Positions 56,619-64,000 of a DNA stretch of 64,000 nucleotides are shown in pieces. Below the pieces are notes generated by a model that was not told the DNA's origin, did not search any database, and saw nothing but the letters and a program-made list of their open reading frames with translations. Both the position numbers and the translations under genes were made by a program. Within the stretch, counting starts at the first letter, position 1. Each line of letters opens with the position of its first letter. The DNA is from Albifimbria verrucaria (taxonomy: Eukaryota > Ascomycota > Sordariomycetes > Hypocreales > Stachybotryaceae), in assembly GCA_020081605.1 (NCBI GenBank), contig JAHREC010000029.1, positions 1 through 64,000 on the forward strand, read 5' to 3'.

Positions 56619-58308
56619 ATGCATATCCTAAGTTTGCCTACAGAACTCAGGCATATTATAATCATCCATTGCATCCTCATTCGAGGCATTAAGCGCGGCG
56701 TCCGACTGAGACTAGTATGCAGTACGTTTTTGAAAGTGCAAGCCTTGACGAACCCCTTTTCTATCTTGAGAATGTCTAATTGACGATGCAGAGCAATTTA
56801 AGCAGGAATTCGTACCGGCGCTATATCGATCGCGTTTATTAGATGACGTCTCTGCGCTGCGAGTAGGCTACCACTGGCAGATGCGCGACGATCGGTATGG
56901 TGCTGCCAAGTTGTGGCAGGGTTACCTGGCCCAACGTGTCCTTGGTGAGACCAACAAGGATGTAGGACGGTTTTTGAGATTCGTGAAGCTGCCGAGGCTA
57001 TGCATAGCCTAACTGCTGCCATTGGCAACGAATGCTTGTCTGTACAAGAGATAGTCCATGGCTTATGTTGGCTTGCATTAGAGCGAGGGACGAATCGTCC
57101 TGGGAAACGACAATTGTGGATAAGGCCCACAAGTGATGTATGGACTTCTTTCCCTACCACTGCGCCAACGGATTCCCGGGATCAGCCGTCAAGTCTCAAA
57201 ATGAACTTGCTATGCGCAGCAGCATACTTCAACGAGGTCACAGTTGCAGCGGACCTACTCCAAAAATGTGAAAATGATTGCAGGTCAGTGTATTGGTTGT
57301 AGGCTGAAGAGGCTACTAGTCATCGAGCCCTTGCATCTGAAGTACAACAAATCTCATCTGAACGAGGATTGCAAAATTGGGCGAACGCAAAGAGCTGATT
57401 GCTGACATGGGAATTCGCATAGTCCAACCGACCAGCGTGATCTTTTTCCATCTCCCATCGAGATTGCAGCTTTTCGGGGCAACATTGCCGTTCTGGATCT
57501 GTTCCAGAGGCACATTCTGCACAAAAGCCCCCATGATTTTACGGATGACGAAAGCTTTGTCTCATGGGCCTGTGAGGAAACCAGCGGTGCCATAAGAGGC
57601 GCAGTGATTAACGGAGACCTGGACCTGTTGGTCCGCGTCTTGTTTCCCCAAGCGTAAGGCCTCATCCGCCGGCCGTGTCATCACATATCAGGATCAATCG
57701 GGATAGTACCAAAGAAAGCTACAAAACATTCAAAGCTTTTCGAGCACGCCCGTCGTGTACGATTATCTCGGCAGGAATTTTCGCGATCCTTATGAGACCA
57801 CAATCCTCCTGAAAGATTGGCTGACGCAAGACCAGCAATGGTATGCACGACACGGAAACCTACTCATGTTACGTCATGTTATGAGTAAGAGCCCGGAGTA
57901 TTACTGGTTAAAAGGTAAAAGGGATGATCCACTCAATCAGGCATGCCGTTCATGTTTCGAAGACATGGTAGATTTCCTTCTACAACAGAAGATAGAACCA
58001 AAGAAAACAGTTCTCAACGTGGCCGCTCGGGGTGGAAGCGTCAAGATAATGAAGAAGCTGCTTGTACATGGCATAAAAAATCCAAGATGGTCTTCTGTCA
58101 TGGGAGATATCCTGATAGAAATTATTCTTGGAGAGAATACAGCCATGCTTGAACTCGTCTTTCAGCATGGCTATGTTCCTACTCAAGAGGGTGGCAGGGT
58201 GCAATGAGGCGGGCATCATCTGAAGGCCTTGAATCTATGGTGAAAATTCTGAAAATGATAGATACCGGGACGCAGCTGTCCAGCAAGGGATCTGACTCGG
58301 AGTACTGA
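56619..58308 (+). pseudogene. F-box-like/ankyrin-repeat protein, frameshifted
   Basis: ATG at 56619 begins MHILSLPTELRHIIIIHCIL then GIKRGVRLRLVC, the leading helix of many fungal ankyrin proteins. A GTACGT...GATGCAG intron follows. Exon 2 has YRSRLLDDVSALRVGYHWQM; the T-run at about 56970-56976 shifts the frame into EIREAAEAMHSLTAAIGNEC and NLLCAAAYFNEVTVAADLLQ. Further frames give PIEIAAFRGNIAVLDLFQRH, AIRGAVINGDLDLLVRVLFP, then PLNQACRSCFEDMVDFLLQQ and LNVAARGGSVKIMKKLLVHG: ankyrin units with the usual (A/L)LxxAAxxGxxxxVxxLL pattern. A last shift near 58195 leads to a stop at 58306-58308. At least four lesions are needed. Known: ankyrin repeats bind partner proteins; no other domain is visible. 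Confidence 0.75.
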
Positions 58309-58827
58309 TGCATGAATATGGTCAATGTGCGGAGTGATTGCAAACATCATTTCTCGGCTCATAGTATTTTAAGGACAGAACGGGGACATTATTCTATTTT
58401 ATCAACTGGTCTTACCATCTACGCATGCATTTGATTTCGTAAGTGAAAAACTCCAGTGGTTATGCAGCTAAATATATTCCTACCTGCTTGTACGATGAAG
58501 TGTAGTCCTCGAATATTTGATAATAGGATCGCATGCGTTCAATTTCCCGCTGCTCTCCAAATCTGTCGAAGCACTTACGTTGCCTTTCTCTGTATTCTTT
58601 CACTGAAGACGTGAATTTTACATCAAGCGTCGCCTGGTGGCCTTTTCTGGGAAGGCTCAACCATTGGGTATGTTTACAAGAAATCATGGTATGCCGAGCA
58701 GTGTACGGGCATGATCCATAAGGGCAGGCTCTTGACCTTTTGTAGTCGCAGCACAGCATTGGCGCCCAATACATCCGGGCTAAAGTGCTTTAATTGACAA
58801 AGGAACAGACCGGACCGGGCGAGTCCA
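58309..58827. other. No supported gene
   Basis: A minus frame at 58460-58774 has a Cys/Tyr-rich start and a helix FGEQREIERMRSYYQIFEDY. Unrecognised. Confidence 0.3.
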
Positions 58828-58930
58828 GATCAGACCAGACCAGACAAGATCAGACAGGACCAGACAAGACCAGACAAGACCAGACAAGACCGGACAAGAC
58901 AAGACAAGACAAGACAAGACGAGAGGAGAG
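58828..58930 (+). repeat. Tandem repeat of CAGACAAGAC/AAGAC units
   Basis: About 100 bases of repeated (C)AGAC and (A)AGAC, for example three near-perfect copies of cagacaagac then acaagacaagacaagac. Related short copies appear at 59250-59285 (acaagacagtacaggacaagac). A minisatellite that should vary in length between strains. Confidence 0.9.
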
Positions 58931-59545
58931 GGCCTATTCTCGACCAGACGTCAACAATTGGGTCTTGCCCCACTTGAGCACCTTTCGTATCAATTGGCTT
59001 GGACGATAAGGAGGCTTGTGAACTTAATTTTCAGCTAGCCTTGCAGGGGCAAAACAGCGTCAGCCACTTGGGGAGGCTGGTGTCAGATCCGCTATGATGT
59101 CAAACGTGCGTCTCCGTCACGGCCAAAAATGGACTAAAGGACATTGGTTATTGGTGCCTTTGTCCCGTTCCCCGCAAGGAGGCAAGCCAGGATGAAATGC
59201 ACAACATACAGAATGCATGCATGACTGTAAACACAGGTTTAGGGTAGGACAAGACAGTACAGGACAAGACAGGATAGGGTAGGGCGAAACGTAAAGTTTG
59301 TGTCAACCAAACAAATGCCTGGCATTCTCATTTCACACTTTGATCAAACGAGGATTTGATTGGCCCTAGCATATTTCTCTGCAGCCAGCACGGGTCACAA
59401 GTACAGTAAGCTGCATATCATACAACACGTATCTAACGCACTTCCATTCATCTTGAAGATATGGTGGTTTTTAAGCTTTGTGTAGACACTGGTACCTACA
59501 ATAGACTATATACATTGTACTGTATGTCGAATTTATGCAAAAGAT
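58931..59545. other. No gene recognised
   Basis: Contains the weaker second patch of the AAGAC repeat and the 3' flank of the next gene. Confidence 0.4.
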
Positions 59546-60082
59546 TCAAGGAGACACTTTACGCTTCTTGGCTGATCCTGCTTCTACATCTTCCGTGATA
59601 GATAATTCTGCAATGTATTCTTTCAGGAGGTTGATGGTATGCTCGCTCTTCTGCTGAGTAACCGTCAATTTCTGGGCGTCCACATGCGCTAACCCAAGCA
59701 AGTAATTCTGCGTGGCAATCGTCCGGTCTCTTTCAGCAAGGTCTTTCATCTTTTGCAAAATATCCTCTTTGTGCTGGTCCAAGCCCAGCCGCAGCATGTC
59801 CCGTTCGATAGCCATCTCATCGAATTGTTGGGTCCACCAGGACAAATGGTTGATCAGATCATGGTTACCCACTTGCTGCTCGCTCAATTCCTTTTCTAGC
59901 TGCCTGAGACGGTTGTAAAGGTCTAGGCAGCAGGGGTTCTGAGGCGCATTTGCAGCAGAGTAAAAATGAACCGGCGGCTCCTGTTGGATAGGCGAATCTT
60001 GTTCTGTTTTAATGGGTGTTCCAACACTTGACATTTTTCTTATTGAACTTCTTCCAAGCTCGGCATTGCGTAAGAGGCTCAA
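59546..60082 (-). CDS. Coiled-coil protein with C-terminal nuclear signal, unknown family
   Basis: An open frame of 178 residues. The better start is Met-17 (60034), giving MSSVGTPIKTEQDSPIQQEP; the first 16 residues look like 5' leader. Residues about 52-75 (LYNRLRQLEKELSEQQVGNH) and 88-165 (DEMAIERDMLRLGLDQHKED, LQKMKDLAERDRTIA, TINLLKEYIAEL) form a heptad-rich coiled coil. The end is AKKRKVSP, a close match to a classical monopartite nuclear signal. KTEQDSP near the start resembles a sumoylation/phospho-type motif. No lesion, no intron. It faces the gene at 60478 across about 400-440 bases, so the two may share a promoter region. No family is recognised. Confidence 0.6.
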   Translation of the reverse strand: MSLLRNAELGRSSIRKMSSVGTPIKTEQDSPIQQEPPVHFYSAANAPQNPCCLDLYNRLRQLEKELSEQQVGNHDLINHLSWWTQQFDEMAIERDMLRLGLDQHKEDILQKMKDLAERDRTIATQNYLLGLAHVDAQKLTVTQQKSEHTINLLKEYIAELSITEDVEAGSAKKRKVSP

Positions 60083-60477
60083 TCAAAGCCTCATCCTAAC
60101 CCCCTTTATACATACACAATTTCCCTGTTGAGTGTGCTGTACAGTAATAGAACCTGGCTAGGCAAGTCCATCATCTTGTCTCTTTGTCCCGTTGTCGATG
60201 ATCATTGAGCCACTGTCGGAGCCACTGCCTGAGCCCCCACGAGGGCACATTGACAGTTTGTTTCATCTGCACGAGTGGACTCAATGAGTGAAATATGTCA
60301 AGATGTTGTCGGCCCAGTACCTACCTACCTATAGATAATGTCCATTGTACGGTACCTACCTAAAGTACGGTATTTATACATTCAAGCATAGCAAGCAACA
60401 TGTGTTTTGTATTGTATGTGGTGTCGTCATCAAGTCTTGGTAATAACTCCCAATCACCATCGGAACCCACCACAATC

Positions 60478-61197
60478 ATGCTCCCTGAGCTTCTTCGACG
60501 AGGAAATCGTCTGAGACGTCGCCTCCACTCCCATCTCAAGGCCGTGCATGAACCAGACGGCTGCCCTTGGAGAGCCGACCTGACGACTTACAAGATTCTG
60601 CTGCTCTGCAGCATGATTTATAAGCAGTTCGACGAGGAGCATGAAGTCCATTTGAGGGTGACGCTGGACCGTGCTTTAGGCAAGCTCTTATTCAGGCTCA
60701 ATGGCGGAGCGCAATTTCGGCATCGAGTGGAAAGCCGAAGTCTGAGCTTTCAGCAGAATTTACTACAGCAATCGCTCTTACTCGCGAGTGCCTTAGGTTA
60801 GTTTTGATGGTTTTTATTTATTTTTTATTTCTTATTTTTATATTTCTTATCTTTATATTTCTTATTTTTTAATTTCTTATCTTTATATTTCTTATTTTTT
60901 AATTTCTTATTTTTTAAAATTTTTTAGTGCATTTCACTCGTCTTAGTCCACACGCTGACTTGCGAAGCTGCGCTGTCAAGGAAGCTCAGCGTACCCAATC
61001 TCCAGGAGCTTCTGAATGAATTAAAAGCCATTACGAAAATGATACCAGAATATTGGGGTTTGGATGGCTATCCTGATGATGACGATGAATACTATATAGA
61101 CAGGGTTGATGTGTGGTCAAATCAAGTATGCCACTTGTTGAATGAGCTGGCAGACACAGGAGACGTCGCGCCATTTTTGCCCAAGAAGCATAATTAG
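60478..61197 (+). CDS. Two-exon protein of unknown family with long low-complexity intron
   Basis: Exon 1 runs 60478-60796 (ATG; the frame is open from 60400, so an earlier start is possible). Intron 60797-60946 (150 nt, GTTAGT donor, TCTTAG acceptor) is followed by exon 2, 60947-61197, joining in phase 1 to give 189 residues. The first half is basic and helical (ELLRRGNRLRRRLHSHLKAV, then LTTYKILLLCSMIYKQFDEE, VTLDRALGKLLFRLNGG). The second half is LSRKLSVPNLQELLNELKAI, then an acidic run GYPDDDDEYYIDRVDVW, then VCHLLNELADTGDVAPFLPK. No motif is known to me. Coding quality on both sides of the intron and matching phases make it a convincing gene. Divergent from the coiled-coil gene at 59546. 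Confidence 0.62.
60803..60925 (+). repeat. TTATTTCTTATTTTTATA low-complexity repeat inside an intron
   Basis: Repeated units of tttatttcttattttt and atttcttatctttat within the intron of the gene at 60478-61197. Slippage here would change intron length, not protein. Confidence 0.85.
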
Positions 61198-61621
61198 CGT
61201 AGGTCATGTACGTACGGCTCGTAAATGGGTCGCAATCAAATGTGTCGCAATCATCCATAACAAAACCACTCGAAAATTTCGAAGCAGTCATTCAGAATAG
61301 ATTTCAGAGCAATAGAATAGCTACTACAACGGTTTGAAAAGGCTAGTAATTGACAATGGGGAAGTGGCTGCGCCATCGCATTGCCGGTGGCAGGCTTGCC
61401 TGTGATGTGATTGATGTATTTTTCGTCCAGCGGCCTTCAGGTCGCTCAGGTCCCCTATAGAAGAAGCGGCGGCCAACTCGGTACGGGGTAAGCCAGTTAG
61501 CATGGCCTGAAAGTGGAATGGATTGGCCCCAAAATTGTGGAACTCGAACGCCCAGCTGTTTCCACACACACTCTTACACTTTTACACTCTTGCACTTTTA
61601 CACTCTTACACTCGTACATTC
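61198..61621. other. No gene recognised
   Basis: Contains a short repeat acactcttacacttttacactcttgcac at about 61565-61615. Confidence 0.5.
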
Positions 61622-62518
61622 TTACACTGACAGTCCGTACCGGAGAGAGCTTACTGAGATGATCAAATGAATGGATGAAGATACGATATCACCGATGGCG
61701 GCAACGTAGGCATCTCCGTAATGGAATGAACCGACTTGCACTAAGCCCTTTACCAATGTTACAATGACTAGGGTAAAGACCCCAAACACTAGTAGGCAAA
61801 GGAATCCAAGCACACTTAACCCGAATGATACGTACCGAGCTCGTGGAGAACGCAAGCTTGCTGTAATCATCATCGTTGATGCCGAGACCAAAGCGAGCCC
61901 TGCCACGATGAAGACGTCAAGGCGGGGAACGATGCCAATCAATCTGTCGACCAACGACACAGAAGCGATACCGCGAGGAAGAAAGTCTTTGATGGGAAAG
62001 CGCTTACATCCCGAAAGAGTGCTTGCGCCCTGGAGCAAGCAAGCTTGCGTGATGCCTATGGTGCAGCCGGTAGGGACCTTCTGTAATATTTGCTTTCCCA
62101 GAGCCTCAAGGCTCGCGAGAGAGCGACCCAGGCATGGCGGCAAGCGGGACAACATGGGCTTCATCCAGTGGAGCTGCTGATTCAAGCCTTGAGGATCTAC
62201 GATGGAATATGCCAGACTGAAACTATGCAACTAATGGTTAACAAGGCTGGGTCGGGGTCTAAAACGGTGGGGCCAGAATTCAAATACCGAAAGGGTGAGG
62301 ATGCCCTCTGTCCTGGTGCGCTTATGGATCAAGGTGTTGATGGAGAAATAGAGGATTGGAACGGTGGCCAGTACGTGTAGCAAGACAATTGTCTTGAATT
62401 TTCTAGATCGGTCCATGAAGATGATGTGTCGTCGGCAAAACGTTTGTTCGTTCGTCTGGGGCGGGGTGGCGAGTTCTCTGATTATAACACCCGTAAGGGC
62501 CCGCTCTCCAATGGTCAA
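61622..62518 (-). pseudogene. Four-helix membrane protein with one in-frame TAG
   Basis: One minus frame runs from ATG 62518 to a stop at 61624-61622, interrupted only by TAG at 62233-62231 (CAG would give Gln). Helix 1 is FKTIVLLHVLATVPILYFSI (about residues 42-62). A loop of some 110 residues with several Cys follows. Helices 2-4 lie near the end: LDVFIVAGLALVSASTMMIT, SFGLSVLGFLCLLVFGVFTL and AAIGDIVSSSIHLIISVSS. RSPRAR between helices 2 and 3 is the likely cytoplasmic loop. This 1+3 topology with a long outer loop is common among uncharacterised fungal plasma-membrane proteins. Apart from the TAG the gene is well preserved, so the stop may be recent or strain-specific. Confidence 0.5.
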
Positions 62519-63880
62519 AAGCTCACATCATGCCACTGTAAAAAAATCATTAGGGACTGCATCTCTTTGAATGTGGTAAGCCTCCATAGGGGTCACGAGC
62601 CCCACAACGTCTTAGTGAACACGTTGGTACGTGAAGTAAGTTAGTATCGTTCTCTTAATGCCAAAGAGATAATGTAGATCTTCGTAAAGGCACTAAATAC
62701 CGAGACTTCTATCATCGGCTAACTTGCTAGCTGACCAATGTCACAAGTTTTTTCCCGGTTTCAATTGGATCAGATCCATGTCCGGTACTCAAATGGAGAC
62801 TTACCACATTCAAAGAGATAAATAAAGCATCAATAATAGCAATATCTTTAAAACCAGTAGGTTATAATCCTAGTGAAGATAAAATAACCTCACAAACCAC
62901 GATGGCTAAGAATACATATCAATCATCTGTCACAACGGAGACTCTAGCTAAAATAACTAGCATAGCCCCAACAGAGACTGAAACCGCTGATACAGGGCAT
63001 ACCATAACTTTAATAGCTACTTTATCACCCACGCCACTGGTAACTATGGGCCTAGCATATCTTCCGTATCTGCTGAGATGAGGTCTTTATATGAACCGCT
63101 GTTGATAAGTGCCAGTTGTTCTTTAGTTTGAGTTTGCAATTGGTTGGCAAGAGCCCGTTGAAATGCCAATGCCCGATGAAGCAAATTCTCGTTCACCGTG
63201 TATTGAAATTCGATGGACCACGGCCGGTGCTCTACATAACGACCCATAGCTGCCATCGCGTTATTGTGGCCTAAAAGTCGTCCGAGTGCAGGCCTTCGAT
63301 ATTTGATATTCTAATAACGTTAGCTGTATTCCTCAAGATCCTCCAGGCAGAAAGCTGCAGCAGACTAGGTCTCAGGCAATTGGGACGGAATAAATTATAT
63401 GACAATTATCTCACTGAAGAACCAATCTACGAGTTCTGGTAGTATCAGTCGGTACACACACCTGGTCTCAAAGTAATCAAATGATTTGTGTGGGAAAGTG
63501 TAACTTTATGTACGGAAGAGACGCCGTGTAGCATACGAAGGTATAGTAACAATGATGCGAACATTCTGCACGTTGTTGAACTACTAGAACGGAAGCTTGC
63601 CCCGGATATGCACTCGTCACAAGGTGCGGTGGGTCGGCCATTTGATCGACAGTATGTTGCGGTCACCATTTGCAGAAACTTCCAGCATGGTTTTAGAGAT
63701 GTGCAATCAACTTAGCTCCCTTGAATATATTAGGAATGTGCTGTCTTTGTGAAACAAGATTGGAGGGATCTTTTAAGACCTTATGGTCTATATGACCCAG
63801 GGACAGCCAATAATCACCATGCTCAGTACATGGTCATACACTCAAATCACAACCAATTGATCAAATAGTACGATCGAGAG
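62519..63880. other. No supported gene
   Basis: A Thr/Ser-rich plus frame at 62901-63081 (TTETLAKITSIAPTETETAD) and a 70-codon minus frame at 63044-63256 (HRPWSIEFQYTVNENLLHRA) overlap in part. Either may be a fragment; neither is recognised. Confidence 0.3.
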
Positions 63881-63890
63881 GTCTTAACAG

Positions 63891-63967
63891 TGCCAAGTGC
63901 AGGATGCCTCATCTGCGTTTTGACAGACAAAGAGGTCTGGGTTACTCCGGGCCGTGCTTGTAGATAG
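63891..63967 (+). pseudogene. Zinc-ribbon-like last exon, copy 3 of 3, degraded
   Basis: Directly after an AG at 63889-63890 the frame reads CLICVLTDKEVWVTPGRACR then TAG at 63965-63967. It keeps the first CX2C and the EVWV-PGRAC core of the family, but the second pair (CGYC) is destroyed: its second Gly-Tyr-Cys part reads Arg-stop-Leu-stop. In DNA the core (agaggtctgggttactccgg) is nearly the same as copy 2. Confidence 0.55.
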
Positions 63968-64000
63968 TTATAGTTTGGATTCGAAGAAATAAGGTCTGAG

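Noticed and set aside
55680..58300. Ankyrin gene and 2EXR copy as one fused gene
   Set aside because: They are on opposite strands and copy B has a sharp boundary at 56575, before the ankyrin ATG.
1..64000. CRISPR arrays, rRNA, tRNA, bacterial operons
   Set aside because: Introns and gene families are eukaryotic; no spacer-repeat pattern or convincing tRNA arm (GGTTCGAATCC with acceptor pairing) was found by eye.

Overview
The window reads as nuclear DNA of a filamentous ascomycete, most likely a Sordariomycete of the Fusarium type. Genes on both strands carry short introns (about 45-85 nt where resolved, one of 150 nt) with GT(A/G)AGT-like donors and YAG acceptors. The gene families are typical of Pezizomycotina: a White-Collar-1-like protein, a HET protein, NACHT/TPR/WD40 NLRs, Zn2Cys6 factors, a 2EXR protein and a fungal TrkH. 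Species was not determined.

This is accessory, gene-poor territory. Most recognisable genes are broken by single-base frameshifts or nonsense codons, and several lesions are C:G to T:A transitions of the kind RIP leaves. Layout: (1) 0-6.2 kb: a dead DDE transposase, a decayed gene, a membrane protein and a chromodomain-like protein. (2) 6.7-16.3 kb: an NLR graveyard with an inverted nucleoside-phosphorylase (PNP) fragment, a coiled-coil ORF, a TPR array, a Zn2Cys6 gene, an OrsD-like relic and a near-complete PNP-NACHT-WD40 pseudogene. (3) 17.6-30.7 kb: a 2EXR gene, a WC-1 paralog without its LOV half, an IDI-2-like cysteine-rich relic, a truncated Zn2Cys6 gene, a HET pseudogene and a GATA-finger relic. 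(4) 31.7-36.9 kb: a bZIP relic, two copies of a small zinc-ribbon-like gene and an intact short Zn2Cys6 gene. (5) 38.5-44.4 kb: an intact nine-exon Trk potassium transporter, divergent from a broken HAL4/SAT4-type kinase. (6) 45.6-52 kb: a two-exon gene of unknown family, a bZIP relic, a Zn2Cys6 gene, an alkylsulfatase tail and an Ecl1-like gene. (7) 54.9-58.3 kb: a FAD oxidase tail, a 615-bp segmental duplicate of the 2EXR gene and an ankyrin pseudogene. (8) 58.8-64 kb: a tandem repeat, two divergent intact genes of unknown family, a four-helix membrane protein and a third zinc-ribbon fragment.

Genes that look intact from the sequence are the Trk transporter, the Zn2Cys6 gene at 35.5 kb, the zinc-ribbon gene at 33.7-34.0 kb, the unknown two-exon genes at 45.7 and 60.5 kb, the coiled-coil gene at 59.5-60.1 kb and perhaps the Ecl1-like gene. 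The most interesting signals are the Trk/HAL-kinase divergent pair, the near-identical 2EXR duplication 38 kb apart, the three-copy zinc-ribbon peptide, the concentration of transcription-factor DNA-binding domains cut off from their regulatory regions, and the NLR cluster whose WD40 array has collapsed to about one repeat. No rRNA, tRNA, CRISPR array or replication origin was recognised.
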